Numbered from the stretch's first letter, positions 1-12,177 are shown. The stretch: DNA of 64,000 nucleotides from GCA-002779465 sp964596535 (GCA_964596535.1 CAZQUR010000001.1:1-64000), one strand, 5' to 3'. Translations and numbers: made by a program. The notes: generated from the sequence alone by a model not told the origin.

Positions 1-1
1 T

Positions 2-76
2 CTTTTTTTCCGGGTGAATGACCAGCCGATGAAACGGCTTTTTCCGAATCGTGTGGATCGGTTGATTCGGTTTTGA
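2..76 (+). CDS. possible 3' end of an upstream gene (partial)
   Basis: One frame is open from the window edge to a TGA at 74-76 and gives 24 residues rich in Arg, Phe and Leu. It could be the tail of a gene that begins outside the window. Nothing in it identifies a family, and so short an open frame could arise by chance. A hairpin about 100 bases downstream (174-211) would suit a gene end here. Confidence 0.25.
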   Translation, partial: LFFRVNDQPMKRLFPNRVDRLIRF

Positions 77-658
77 GAAGCGTTTATACCTCCATTGTCA
101 GGAAACGGTTAGGGTGGAATCAATTTTTTGTGAACCGGGGGTACCGGTTAAAAAATGGTTACCATATCCTGTTCACGGGTGCCACAATTTTTTCTTTTCA
201 AAAAACCCGTGCATTGGGCCGCGAAAAACGGGGAGGGCATTGGAGGGTTCCCCATAAGCCGCATTTATCCGTCCGGCAAATTATGCTATTCTTCTCATTG
301 TAACAATCGAATCGAAAAAGGGATTGAAGCCCCCGCAGCAAGCTGCAGAGAATGCGCTCGCTGTTGCGGTTCAAATGAAAGGGAAATCCAGGGTGCGGCA
401 ATCGATTCGGGGTGCCACGGTGAGCATGCCGCTGTCGTGAAAACAGCTGTCGGAAATGAGCACATGAAGATGAGGATGGAATACTGGACGTAAGGACGAA
501 AAACTGCATCGCTGTTCGAACCGATCTTTTTCTTGTACCCCACCCCTTCAGTATGGTAGATATATTACCTTTCGGGCAACCCTTGTCAGAGGGGGTTCCG
601 GAAACCCATGGCAGGCCTTCAGTGCTCCTTGCCTGCCTCGAAAAGGAGATTCGCTCGC
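77..658. other. 582-bp region with no convincing gene, upstream of mlaE
   Basis: No open frame here has a good ribosome binding site or a recognisable protein. The one clear structure is a nested inverted repeat at 174-211: CACGGGT (174-180) pairs with ACCCGTG (205-211), and inside it T6 (188-193) pairs with A6 (200-205). It may be a terminator for the upstream gene. The mla promoter should lie between this hairpin and 640, but I see no convincing -35/-10 pair. Confidence 0.5.
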
Positions 659-1474
659 ATGCAAAGGCCATCCTTTCCTGAAGAGACGGCTCTTCCGTCC
701 ACCGTCTCCAGGATCGGAAGGGCGGTAAAGGGCCTGGCAGATGAACTTGGGGCCGGAGCAGTCTTCCTGGCTCACGCCCTCTTGAGGATCTTTCACCGCA
801 ACCAGGTTTCGGCCATAGTGCAGCAGGTCTATTACATTGGTGCCCGGTCTGCGAATGTGGTCATGCTTGTAGGGCTTTTTACGGGTATGGTGCTGGGTCT
901 GCAGCTGTATCACACCCTTGTGCAGTTCGGTTCGGAAGGGGTTCTGGGTTCGGCTCTGGCCCTTTCCCTGATCCGGGAACTGGGTCCCGTGCTGGCCGCT
1001 GTGATGATCACTGCCAGGGCCGGTTCCTCCATGACAACCGAAATCGGAATTCAACGCATATCCGATCAGGTGGACGCCTTGTATACCATGCGTATCAATC
1101 CCGTGCGATATCTCATCAGTCCCAGGATTGCCGCTTCCATCCTCAGCTTTCCTTTGCTGACGGCCCTGTTCAACATCATCGGGCTGGTGGGAGGATATAT
1201 CAGCGCCGTGCTCCTTCTGGGGCTGAACAGCGGAACCTATTTGCACGGAATTCAATCCAGCGTGGAACTGGAAGACGTAACCGGGGGCTTCATCAAATCG
1301 CTTGTTTTTGCTGTGCTTGTATCCACCATCTGCTGCTATCAGGGTTTTTTTACCCACATGCGCAGAGATGGCCACGGTGCCAAGGCCGTTGGGCTTTCCA
1401 CAACCTCGGCCGTGGTTTTGTCCTGTGTGTTCATTCTGATCGCAGACTATGTAGTCACTTCTTTGTTCCTGTAG
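659..1474 (+). CDS. mlaE: MlaE-type phospholipid ABC transporter permease
   Basis: This is the inner-membrane permease of the Mla complex, which moves phospholipids between the inner and outer membranes. The protein has 271 residues and several hydrophobic spans. The family's conserved segments are visible around IRELGPVLAAVMITARAGSS and in the E-I-G-x-Q-R-I-S-D-Q stretch after it. I chose ATG 659 because AAGGAG (643-648) lies 10 bases upstream; an in-frame ATG at 608 would add 17 residues but has no such site. It is the first gene of an mlaEFDCA operon and ends 7 bases before mlaF. Confidence 0.93.
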   Translation: MQRPSFPEETALPSTVSRIGRAVKGLADELGAGAVFLAHALLRIFHRNQVSAIVQQVYYIGARSANVVMLVGLFTGMVLGLQLYHTLVQFGSEGVLGSALALSLIRELGPVLAAVMITARAGSSMTTEIGIQRISDQVDALYTMRINPVRYLISPRIAASILSFPLLTALFNIIGLVGGYISAVLLLGLNSGTYLHGIQSSVELEDVTGGFIKSLVFAVLVSTICCYQGFFTHMRRDGHGAKAVGLSTTSAVVLSCVFILIADYVVTSLFL

Positions 1475-1481
1475 AAATGCC

Positions 1482-2729
1482 GTGGATACCCCGTTGATCG
1501 AATTTAGAAATGTTACCAAACGCTTCGGCGAAAAGACCGTCTTGGACAAGGTTGACTTTGAAATATTCGAAGGACTCGTAACCACCCTTATCGGTAAGAC
1601 CGGCACGGGAAAGAGCGTCTTGCTCAAACACATCATCGGGCTTCTCAACCCCGACGAAGGGGACATTCTTTTCAAGGGTACGCCGCTGAATACGATGTCC
1701 CGCAGTGAGTGGAACCATTACATCAGTATCATCAGCTACATGTTTCAGAACAACGCTTTGTTTGACTCCCTCTCCGTCTACGACAATATCGCGCTGCCTC
1801 TCAAACAAACCACCCGCCTGTCTTCCCAGGAAATCAAGCATCGGGTCATGGCCAGGCTGGAGCAGGCGGAGCTGGAAGAAATGGCTGAAAAATATCCTTC
1901 CCAGCTTTCCGGGGGCATGCAGAAGCGGGTGGCTTTGGCCCGGGCCCTGGTAACCGATCCGCAGATCGTGCTTTTTGATGAGCCCACCACCGGCCAGGAT
2001 CCGATTCGCAGAAACGCTATTTTGAGCATGATCGCCGAGTACAAACGCAAGTACGACTTCACAGCTGTTCTCATCAGCCACGACATCCCTGACGTGCTAT
2101 TTATCTCCAACCGTATCCTCGTGCTGGATCAGGGCAGGATTATTTTTCAGGGGACCCCCAAGGACCTGAACGACGCCCAGCACGCCTACCTGGATGAGTT
2201 CGTCCAGAGCTTGGAGGGATTTCAGGAACATCTCACCGGCCTGTACTCGCGAAGAAGCTTTAAGGTTCGGTATCAGACGGCCCTGGGACGAAAAAACCCC
2301 CATGAGACTTTTGTCCTTCTGGTTTTCATCCTCGACGATTTGGACGCCATGGCGGAGAACCTGAGCCATACAGCGGTGCAGGCGGTGCTCCAGGAGCTCG
2401 GTGCATACATCAACCACCACTTCGGCGCTGTGGGGGGTTTTTCCTCGCGCTTCAGCAGGGATCAGTTTGTCACCGTACTGCCTTTCTCCAACCTGAAAGA
2501 GGCCGAATCTATTCTTCGGGACTTCGTATCGGAGCTCACAGATCGGGGTTTGGCGAGTATACAGGCCTCGGCCAAAATTTCCCCAAAGGAGTGCTTTGCC
2601 TTTTCCGTTTTCGTGGGCCTTGCCCAGGGCAAGCCCAGCGAGGAAATTGACTCGGTGATGCAGCAGGCCCAGGCCAGACGAGAACCCGTTGCCCGCTTTC
2701 AGTGTATAACAGGAGGCCCCAAGAAATGA
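1482..2729 (+). CDS. mlaF: MlaF ATPase with C-terminal degenerate GGDEF-like domain
   Basis: This is the ATP-binding subunit of the Mla transporter. Residues 1-240 form a standard ABC domain: Walker A GKTGTGKS (38-45), signature LSGGMQKR (142-149), Walker B IVLFDEP (162-168), H-loop His200. MlaF proteins usually stop near 260-270 residues; this one has 415. The extra part opens with LTGLYSRRSF (251-260), which matches the start of GGDEF domains. It has an LDDLD-like strand (284-288), SRDQF (325-329) where GGDEF should be, and a closing FSVFVGLAQ strand (374-382). The active-site glycines and acidic pair are missing, so cyclase activity is unlikely and a regulatory role is inferred. The start is GTG; the stop overlaps the mlaD ATG by 4 bases. 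Confidence 0.9.
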   Translation: MDTPLIEFRNVTKRFGEKTVLDKVDFEIFEGLVTTLIGKTGTGKSVLLKHIIGLLNPDEGDILFKGTPLNTMSRSEWNHYISIISYMFQNNALFDSLSVYDNIALPLKQTTRLSSQEIKHRVMARLEQAELEEMAEKYPSQLSGGMQKRVALARALVTDPQIVLFDEPTTGQDPIRRNAILSMIAEYKRKYDFTAVLISHDIPDVLFISNRILVLDQGRIIFQGTPKDLNDAQHAYLDEFVQSLEGFQEHLTGLYSRRSFKVRYQTALGRKNPHETFVLLVFILDDLDAMAENLSHTAVQAVLQELGAYINHHFGAVGGFSSRFSRDQFVTVLPFSNLKEAESILRDFVSELTDRGLASIQASAKISPKECFAFSVFVGLAQGKPSEEIDSVMQQAQARREPVARFQCITGGPKK

Positions 2730-3184
2730 AGAAGTACTCCCATGAAACGGTGGTTGGAATTTTTGTCATAGCCGGTCTGCTCTCTGTGGCCTATCTGACG
2801 ATAAGGTTGGGAGATGTGTCTTTCTTGGGAAGCAAGACTTACACTCTCTATGCCGATTTTGAATCGGTTTCGGGCCTAAGGGTGGGAAACCCTGTGGAAG
2901 TACTGGGAATGGAGGTGGGTAAGGTGAGGGCCTTTGCCATGGATCAGGATCGCCAGGTGGTAAGGGTTATACTGAGAATTAACAAAGAAGTAAAGGTCTA
3001 TGATGACGCCATGGCATCGATCAGGACGTCCGGTCTCATTGGTGACAAATACGTAAGCCTGGAGGCAGGAGGGGTTGGTGATCTCCTTGAAGATGGAGAA
3101 ACGATCACCGACACGCAGGCCCCCATCGAAATTACGGACCTGATCGGTAAGTTCGCCTTTGGATCGATACAGGAAGAGGAATAG
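2726..3184 (+). CDS. mlaD: MlaD-type MCE-domain protein
   Basis: This is the periplasmic substrate-binding subunit, anchored to the inner membrane and assembled as a hexameric ring in known Mla complexes. The 152-residue protein has one N-terminal membrane span (about 8-26) followed by a single MCE domain with the typical V-S-G-L-R-V-G-N-P-V-E-V segment. Its length suits MlaD rather than the long multi-MCE proteins. ATG 2726 is preceded by AGGAGG at 2711-2716 and overlaps the mlaF stop as ATGA, so the two are probably translationally coupled. Confidence 0.93.
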   Translation: MKKYSHETVVGIFVIAGLLSVAYLTIRLGDVSFLGSKTYTLYADFESVSGLRVGNPVEVLGMEVGKVRAFAMDQDRQVVRVILRINKEVKVYDDAMASIRTSGLIGDKYVSLEAGGVGDLLEDGETITDTQAPIEITDLIGKFAFGSIQEEE

Positions 3185-3202
3185 GAGGTACAGGAGGCAA
3201 CC

Positions 3203-3802
3203 GTGAAGAAACATGCGATAATGTGGATGTGGATGACGGCTTTGTCCATATTGTTTTCCGATCCTCTTCTCGCAGGATCCCCGCTGCAGCGCGTTCAGGA
3301 CCACGTGGAAAAGGCCCTGGTCGTACTGCGGGATCCGGCCTTGGGGGATGGCAATTCCGTGCAGGAGAAGAAGAAGCGTATTTGGGCCATTGTGGAAAGC
3401 ATCTTTGACTTCTCCGAGCTGTCCAAAAGGGCCCTGGGAAGACGATGGCTGCAGTTTGACAAACGGCAGCAGGAGGAGTTCACCGATCTTTTCAGCAGAC
3501 TTCTCGGTGACGTGTACATGGACCGAATCCTTGATTACCAAAATGAGCGGGTAGTCTTTGACAAGGAGCTGGCCAAATCGGAAAAGAAGGCCGTGGTAAA
3601 GAGCCGGATCGTTTCCAGGTCCAGGGAGATTGCCATGGATTACCGGATGATCATACGCGGAGGAGAGTGGCGAGTCTACGATGTGCTTGTTGAGGGGGTG
3701 AGTCTGGTGCGAAACTACAAGAGCCAGTTTAAGGAGATCCTCAGGGAGAAGTCTCCGGAAGAACTCCTTCAAATTATAAGAGAAAAGGTCAACAAGGCCT
3801 GA
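3203..3802 (+). CDS. mlaC: MlaC-type periplasmic phospholipid-binding protein
   Basis: This soluble periplasmic shuttle carries phospholipid between the MlaA complex in the outer membrane and MlaEFD in the inner membrane. The 199-residue protein has a signal peptide of about 24 residues and the Tol-Tol-Ttg2 fold pattern, with conserved Y-R-M/V-Y-D-V-x-V-E-G-V-S strands (W-R-V-Y-D-V-L-V-E-G-V-S here). It starts at GTG 3203 with AGGAGG at 3192-3197. It ends two bases before mlaA. Confidence 0.93.
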   Translation: MKKHAIMWMWMTALSILFSDPLLAGSPLQRVQDHVEKALVVLRDPALGDGNSVQEKKKRIWAIVESIFDFSELSKRALGRRWLQFDKRQQEEFTDLFSRLLGDVYMDRILDYQNERVVFDKELAKSEKKAVVKSRIVSRSREIAMDYRMIIRGGEWRVYDVLVEGVSLVRNYKSQFKEILREKSPEELLQIIREKVNKA

Positions 3803-3804
3803 GA

Positions 3805-4677
3805 ATGATAATTGCTCTTCCAAGGGGAAAAAACAGGGCCATCGTAATCTGCATCAGCCTTTTTTTCGCTTCTCTTTGGTTGTTTCTCGGCGGCTGTTCC
3901 TATACCCGCAAGAGCGGTCCTTCGGCTTTGCCGGCATTTCATCCGATACTGGAGGAAAGGGCCGGAGAGGAATCCGTCCCGAAAAAGTCCCGTCAGGTGA
4001 TCTCCCCGGAAGATAAAGAAATCTTGAAAGAGGAAGACGCATGGTGGGAGGAAGAAGGGGAAGAGGAAGAAATAGCCGTGGCCGATCCTTTATACTACTG
4101 GAACAAGGCCATGTTTCACTTCAATGACAAGCTATATTTCTGGCTTTTGAAACCTGTGGCCCAAGGGTACCGATACGTGGTTCCCGAAACGGCCAGGATC
4201 GGTGTGAAGAACTTTTTCTATAACATAGGCTTCCCTGTCCGCTTTACAGGCTCCCTTCTTCAGGCCAAAGGAAAAGACGCCCTTAATGAACTTTTTCGAT
4301 TCTGCCTCAACACCACCATGGGCTTTCTGGGATTCATGGATCCAGCAAGCGACTTCCCTGAACTCAACCCCACGAAAGAAGACCTGGGCCAGGCCTTTGG
4401 CAGGTGGGGGATTGGAAAGGGTCCGTATATCGTTTGGCCTTTTCTCGGCCCCTCGACCCTGCGGGATTCGGTAGGGCTCGTGGGCGAGTTTTTCCTGGAT
4501 CCTGTTACCTACGTGGAGCCCGTGGAAGCCGTCTTGGCTATTGACGCCGGCAAGGCCGTAAACCATACGTCTTTGACCATCGGCGATTACGAGGCTTTAA
4601 AAAAGGCGGCCCTGGATCCTTATGCAGCCCTTCGGGACGCCTATGTGCAGGATCGGGAGAAGGCGGTGGCCGATTGA
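3805..4677 (+). CDS. mlaA: MlaA/VacJ outer-membrane lipoprotein
   Basis: This is the outer-membrane component that extracts phospholipids from the outer leaflet. The 290-residue protein has a lipoprotein signal with lipobox Cys31 (LFLGGC). An acidic linker follows, then the VacJ domain beginning near D-P-L-Y-Y-W-N-K with the usual N-x-F-N-D-K region and the F-L-G-P-S-T-L-R-D-S-V-G block. In E. coli mlaA lies apart from mlaFEDCB; here it closes the operon. No mlaB (STAS) gene is present. The E-E-G-E-E-E-E acidic run before the domain is unusual but of unknown meaning. Confidence 0.93.
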   Translation: MIIALPRGKNRAIVICISLFFASLWLFLGGCSYTRKSGPSALPAFHPILEERAGEESVPKKSRQVISPEDKEILKEEDAWWEEEGEEEEIAVADPLYYWNKAMFHFNDKLYFWLLKPVAQGYRYVVPETARIGVKNFFYNIGFPVRFTGSLLQAKGKDALNELFRFCLNTTMGFLGFMDPASDFPELNPTKEDLGQAFGRWGIGKGPYIVWPFLGPSTLRDSVGLVGEFFLDPVTYVEPVEAVLAIDAGKAVNHTSLTIGDYEALKKAALDPYAALRDAYVQDREKAVAD

Positions 4678-4814
4678 AGTCCCGCTGTTCGGTCTCATTC
4701 CCACGAATCCCTTGGGGCGGATTCCCCGTGGCCCGCTTTCAAGCACAAGGCCTCCTTCTGTGGTGGGCAAAGCACATGGCATACCGTTCCTTTCAGATTG
4801 AGATGCCCGGATGA

Positions 4815-6320
4815 TCACAGAGCCGGTGTTCCCAGCATTTGTGTATAGAGCTCAATATATTTGTTGGCAGCAATCCGATAATTGAATGTTTCGACACTGC
4901 GGCGCATGATCCGTTCAATGTGTTTTTGTTTTACCTGTTTCGGCAGCAAGAAAAACAACATGGCTTGGTCCACGGCCCAGAAAAGGCCGTTGCTGTCAAA
5001 GGATTCGAAAACGAATCCGTTTCCGGAACCGGCATCAACGCTAAGGTGTGAAACCGTATCGTGCAGGCCGCCGATGTCGTGAACCACCGGAAGGGTTCCG
5101 TAGATCTGGCCGATCATTTGAGGAAGACCGCAAGGTTCAAATTTTGACGGCATGAAAACAAAATCGGCCCCCGCATAGGCAAGATGCTCCAGTTTTTCAT
5201 CATACGGATGCGCGGCAACGACACGCTTCAGATCATGAAGGGCCGAGATTTCCTGAAAAACCTGCCGGTACGGACCATCCGCTATGAAAACGATCTGCAG
5301 GCCATGACGACCATAACGGGAGACCAGCGGAAATAAAATCTCTGCCAGCAGCTGGCAGCCTTTTTGGGTCGGATCGAGACGTGAAGGCCAGAAAAACACA
5401 GGCGCGTTTGCGTCCTGATGTAATCCCAACTTGATTTGCAGGGCGGTCTTGTTTTCGCGTTTTCCAGAGGAATGTGTCTCAGGACCATAAGTTCGGGCAA
5501 TGGCTGCGTCCGTGGCCGGATCGAAGGTCGCATTCGGTGCGTTGAGGATGCCGAAGGCACACCCGGCATCGAGCTTGTTGGCCAATTCCTGGCGCAGGGG
5601 CGGGTTGACAAACCCATGCCTGCCGCTGACCATTTCCTTCAAGAATGTCGGGCTGACGGTGTTGACGAAATCCGCTGCAAAAACCCCGCAGGTGAGCAAT
5701 TCGATGGGGTTGTCATACCTGCTTTCTTCGTACCCCTGCGGCATGCGCTCGTAATAAAGACCGTCCCAGAAGGAAGCGACATCGATTCCGCGCTCTTCAA
5801 TCCCATTGAGGGTGGTCTTCATAGAGTGAACATTGTGTACGGTGAACAGGCAGGGGATGTCGGTTTTGCGCGCCATGGCCGGTATCAGGCCGGTCATCCA
5901 ATCATGACAATGAATCAAATCCGGCGCTACCCTTGGGATGATGTTGTTGATCACCTCTCTCTGGAAAACCAGTGCCAAGCCCATGTTGTCATTTCCGTTT
6001 CCAGAATAGATCCGGTCACGGTGGAAGAAAATCCGGTCTTCGGCCAGATGCAGTCGGTCTCCGGGAAGCACATAGCGCATGTTTTTCTGGTTTTTTTGCA
6101 GGTGCATGGCCAGGCATTCTTCATAGATGGCCCTATAGTTGGGAATCGTCGCGTGGACATCGACGCCCTGCCGAAACAGTTCACAGATCAGCGACGCCGC
6201 CACATCCGCCAATCCGCCGGCCTTGGCCGATAGACAATCAGAAATGGACCCAAAGTGATCCGGCAGGTAGGTTGCCTCGGGGGTGACAATCAAAATTCTC
6301 GGTTTTTCCTTTTGCTTCAT
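4815..6320 (-). CDS. glgA: GT5 glycogen/starch synthase
   Basis: This enzyme transfers glucose from ADP- or UDP-glucose to an alpha-1,4-glucan. The 501-residue protein has the GT5 nucleotide-binding opening (K-A-G-G-L-A-D-V near residues 33-40), the H-D-W motif in the N-terminal Rossmann domain, and the C-terminal P-S-K-F-E-P-C-G-L-P-Q block that holds the retaining GT-B catalytic Glu. I prefer ATG 6320, 9 bases after AGGTGG; an in-frame ATG at 6374 would add 18 residues with no clear site. It is the last gene of a six-gene carbohydrate operon and faces mlaA tail to tail. Confidence 0.88.
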   Translation of the reverse strand: MKQKEKPRILIVTPEATYLPDHFGSISDCLSAKAGGLADVAASLICELFRQGVDVHATIPNYRAIYEECLAMHLQKNQKNMRYVLPGDRLHLAEDRIFFHRDRIYSGNGNDNMGLALVFQREVINNIIPRVAPDLIHCHDWMTGLIPAMARKTDIPCLFTVHNVHSMKTTLNGIEERGIDVASFWDGLYYERMPQGYEESRYDNPIELLTCGVFAADFVNTVSPTFLKEMVSGRHGFVNPPLRQELANKLDAGCAFGILNAPNATFDPATDAAIARTYGPETHSSGKRENKTALQIKLGLHQDANAPVFFWPSRLDPTQKGCQLLAEILFPLVSRYGRHGLQIVFIADGPYRQVFQEISALHDLKRVVAAHPYDEKLEHLAYAGADFVFMPSKFEPCGLPQMIGQIYGTLPVVHDIGGLHDTVSHLSVDAGSGNGFVFESFDSNGLFWAVDQAMLFFLLPKQVKQKHIERIMRRSVETFNYRIAANKYIELYTQMLGTPAL

Positions 6321-6456
6321 TTTGTCATTCCACCTGCGTCGGGCAGGGATGAATGGTGTCGGCAATGTGCCCAAGGCCCAATTTGTGGGTCATGGCGAGG
6401 GTGATTCCCGACCCGACCATCGTGCCTCCGCTTCCACGTAGTATCGGTATGCGTTG

Positions 6457-7305
6457 TCAGCCACCGGTGGCAAACCCTGGATACAGCGTCATACCGCCAT
6501 CCACCACCAAGCTGGTGCCGTTGACATAATCCGCAAGGTCAGAAGCCAGCCACACGGCCGCCCGCCCGATATCTTCGGGCTCGCCGATCCGCTTGTAGGG
6601 CACCAGCTTCATCAGCGCCTCGTAGGCCTCAGGGGTTTGCCAGGCATCGGTGTTGATCGGCGTGCGAATGGCGCCCGGGGCAATGCTGTTGACCCGGATG
6701 CGGTAAGGCGCCACCTCCTGGGCGATGCTTTTCATCATCAGCATCACCCCGCCCTTGCTGGCGGCGTAGTTCACGTGGCCGGCCCACGGAATGATCTCAT
6801 GCACCGAACTCATACAGATGATTTTTCCCGCCGCACAGGAGACCTCCGGCACCACACCACGGCGCTTGAACTCGCGCACCGCTTCACGGGCACAGAGAAA
6901 CTGACCCGTCAGGTTCACGTTGATGACCCGATTCCACTGGTTCAGCGTCATCTCGTCAAACGGGGCATCCTGCTGGAGACCGGCGTTGTTGATCAGGATA
7001 TCGATGGTCCCCATCTCGGTGATCATCTTTTCGAACATGGCCGACACCTGGTCTTCCCGGGAGATGTCGGCCCGGTAGGCGAAGGCGCGGCGGCCGCTTT
7101 TTTGGATCTCGGCGACCACCTCCTGGGCCTGGTCTTTACCACGCACATAGTTGATCACCACGTCAGCCCCGGCGTTGCCCAGCTCGATGGAAACCGCTTT
7201 GCCGATGCCCGAACTGCCGCCGGTAACCAGCGCTTTTTGTCCCTGTAGAACTTTTTCCGGCGCACACTGCGGCATGAAAATTTCCGGATATTTTCCTTCA
7301 CGCAT
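6457..7305 (-). CDS. SDR-family glucose 1-dehydrogenase-like protein
   Basis: This is a classical short-chain dehydrogenase of 282 residues. It has the cofactor motif TGGSSGIG, the structural NNAG motif and the catalytic Y-A-A-S-K, with the upstream Ser in the I-C-M-S-S-V stretch. It most resembles NAD(P)-dependent glucose 1-dehydrogenases. Its place between a glucosidase and a glycogen synthase, with a lactonase gene in the same operon, suggests oxidation of free glucose to gluconolactone. Substrate is inferred from context; other sugars or polyols are possible. Confidence 0.8.
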   Translation of the reverse strand: MREGKYPEIFMPQCAPEKVLQGQKALVTGGSSGIGKAVSIELGNAGADVVINYVRGKDQAQEVVAEIQKSGRRAFAYRADISREDQVSAMFEKMITEMGTIDILINNAGLQQDAPFDEMTLNQWNRVINVNLTGQFLCAREAVREFKRRGVVPEVSCAAGKIICMSSVHEIIPWAGHVNYAASKGGVMLMMKSIAQEVAPYRIRVNSIAPGAIRTPINTDAWQTPEAYEALMKLVPYKRIGEPEDIGRAAVWLASDLADYVNGTSLVVDGGMTLYPGFATGG

Positions 7306-7317
7306 TGCTTTGCCTCC

Positions 7318-9998
<2,681 letters not shown>

Positions 9999-10002
<4 letters not shown>

Positions 10003-11408
10003 TCGTTTCTTTCCAATGGACAAGCGGCTGCTCGGGTTTTGTCTCTAAACATCAAAACTTCGGCTTTTTCAGGATGTTCCAATAGCGTATCGGCCGCAAC
10101 AAATCCGGCGATGGTCCACACCTGAAGTCGCCGTGTTTCTTTTCCGATTTCAGAACCTTCGATCCCGTCATAATATTCCGGCCACCCATCGGCCGCCAGT
10201 TTGGCTGCCTGCATCTCAAGGCCTTGTTTTGTCAGGACTTGCCTGCCGGTCTTGATTGAAACTGCAGCAAGGAGCCACAGCAGAAAAGGCCAGCTGCCCC
10301 CATTGTGGTAAGACCAGGGTGTATTTTTTTGGTCGGCCCCGGTCATCAGATGCCAATCCCTTCCCTCCAGGGCGGGGTAGCAGGCCTTCATGGGCGTCTG
10401 CGCCAAGATGCGGTTTCGTTGGTTTTCAAGTAATGACATTATTTTTTGCCGTTGCGTATCGTCCGCCAAATCGGAGAGTATTGAAAGCAGATTGCCGAGC
10501 GCCAGAAAACGGAAGTCCACCCTGCCGGGTCCGATATTTCCGGCGAAATACCCTCCGGACGAGCCAACCCATGGTGCGACCCACGCTGGAACAGATGCGG
10601 AATAGATATTATATTGATTCGCTACATGAGGACCGAACTCGTCCTGGCTGAAGGTGCACATCCGTTCAATACGGTCTTTGTCGAGCCAGTAGTATTCATG
10701 GATATGATCGACAAGATGCCCGAGCCTGTGTTCCACTTTTCGGAGGTAGTCGCTATTTTCTTCGGTCGGCACTATCGAAAGGATGTCGTGCGCTGCCCGT
10801 AAGGCGGCATGGAAGAGCACCTCTATGTCGATGGGGTGGCCGTACATTCCCATACGCCGGTCAATCATAAACGCTCCGTCAGGAACCAGCAGTGTAGGAA
10901 TGAGCTCAAAATGCGCGACGAGATAAAGATCCAAAATGGACGTAATCGCTTGTCGGATTTTTTTCCGGGCCGCAAAGGTCCTGTCATCCGAAGCGTTTAC
11001 ATACAAGTGCAGCAGCAACAGCCACCACAAGCTCGCGTCCACCGGCGTGACCCGCCCGATGGCGTGTTCGCCAAAATCCGCCTGAAGCCTTTCAGTTCCA
11101 TCTTCAGCGACGATCTTAAAACTGGCCGGCATCAGACCTCGATTTGGCGTGAAACAATCAGTGCTTTTATCGATACGCTGCAGTTCGGAAGTGACGGAAA
11201 GGAAATTACGGACAATTTCGAACTTTCCGTTGAGCAGAAACGCCAACGCACTGACAAAAAAGTCTCTGGTGAATACCTGATCGTAATTGAGCGTCGCTTT
11301 GCCGGTGTCCAACGCGGCAATGGTGCCAACCGGTCTGCCTTGGTAACAGACAACCGCCTTGTTTAGATATGTCCATGCGGCTTCCAAAATGGCATCTCGC
11401 TTATTCAT
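9999..11408 (-). CDS. GH100 alkaline/neutral invertase
   Basis: This enzyme hydrolyses sucrose to glucose and fructose in the cytoplasm. The 469-residue protein shows the family's diagnostic stretches: Y-D-Q-V-F-T-R-D-F-F (42-51), DFGEHAIGRVTPVDASLWW (111-129) with catalytic Asp124, the KNTPWSYHNGGSWP block (361-374), and G-W-P-E-Y-Y-D-G with the second catalytic Glu411. GH100 is best known from cyanobacteria and plants, so its presence here may reflect transfer. It shares an ATGA overlap with the glucosidase gene and lies 4 bases after the lactonase gene. Confidence 0.9.
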
Positions 11409-11412
11409 CCTC

Positions 11413-12177
11413 TCAATCCTCGCTTTTTCGGTAAAATGGCGAAGTGTATGACCGCTGATCCAAAAACCAACTCAATGCACCGTTGACAGGGTTCAGCCTC
11501 TGAACGGGCATTTTTAGATCTTCATTGCCGGGATGAAGCACCCGCCCCACAACGCCGGCCTTGCGCGACCCCGCGACGACAATGAGGACCTGCCGGGCGG
11601 CGTTGATCACCGGCAGGGTCATGGTCACCCGAACCGGCGGCGGCTTGGGGGCATTGAAAACCGGAACCACCCAGCGGCGGTTTTCCTGCAAGGCCGGATG
11701 CCCCGGAAACAACGAGGCGGTGTGACCGTCTTCTCCCAGTCCGAGCAGGACCATATCGAATCGCGGGAGTGCGCCGGCTTCGACGGGCAGTGTTCTTCTT
11801 ATCTGTGCTTCATAGGCTCGCGCGGTCTCATCGGGGCTTTTGGAATCATCCACGGCATGGATGTGTGCCTCGGGAATGCCGACGCGACTGAACAGCAACC
11901 TGCGGGCAAGGCCGAAATTGGAGTCGGGGCTGCTTGGCGGCACCCACCGTTCGTCGACCCAGAAAACCTGCCAGGTCGACCAGTCGATACGATCGCGCAA
12001 GGAAGGCGCCGCCAGGGCAGGCGCAAGCAGGTCCATGAGCGACCCGCCCGAAAGAGCAACGCAAAACCACCCGCGTGCATCGGACGCCACTTGCGCCGCC
12101 TGTGCCACGTGTGACGACAAGGCGGTTGCCAACGCCCGCCGATCAGCAAAAAATCGTATATCAGGCCGAACGTTCAT
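11413..12177 (-). CDS. pgl: 6-phosphogluconolactonase
   Basis: This DevB/Pgl-family lactonase hydrolyses 6-phosphogluconolactone in the oxidative pentose phosphate pathway. The 254-residue protein has V-A-L-S-G-G-S near the start, the W-V-D-E-R-W-V-P loop and the L-G-L-G-E-D-G-H-T-A-S-L-F-P motif, all typical of the family. No zwf or gnd gene is adjacent. Its operon partner is a glucose 1-dehydrogenase, which makes the unphosphorylated lactone, so the lactonase may serve a different or broader substrate here. Confidence 0.9.
   Translation of the reverse strand: MNVRPDIRFFADRRALATALSSHVAQAAQVASDARGWFCVALSGGSLMDLLAPALAAPSLRDRIDWSTWQVFWVDERWVPPSSPDSNFGLARRLLFSRVGIPEAHIHAVDDSKSPDETARAYEAQIRRTLPVEAGALPRFDMVLLGLGEDGHTASLFPGHPALQENRRWVVPVFNAPKPPPVRVTMTLPVINAARQVLIVVAGSRKAGVVGRVLHPGNEDLKMPVQRLNPVNGALSWFLDQRSYTSPFYRKSED

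Noticed and set aside
155..493. 112-codon open frame in the region before mlaE
   Set aside because: No binding site, no recognisable protein and an uneven composition; it overlaps the hairpin at 174-211.
548..1675. Long open frame on the minus strand across mlaE (375 codons)
   Set aside because: It is the antisense of mlaE and the start of mlaF, has no homology I recognise and no binding site; long antisense frames are common in GC-rich DNA.
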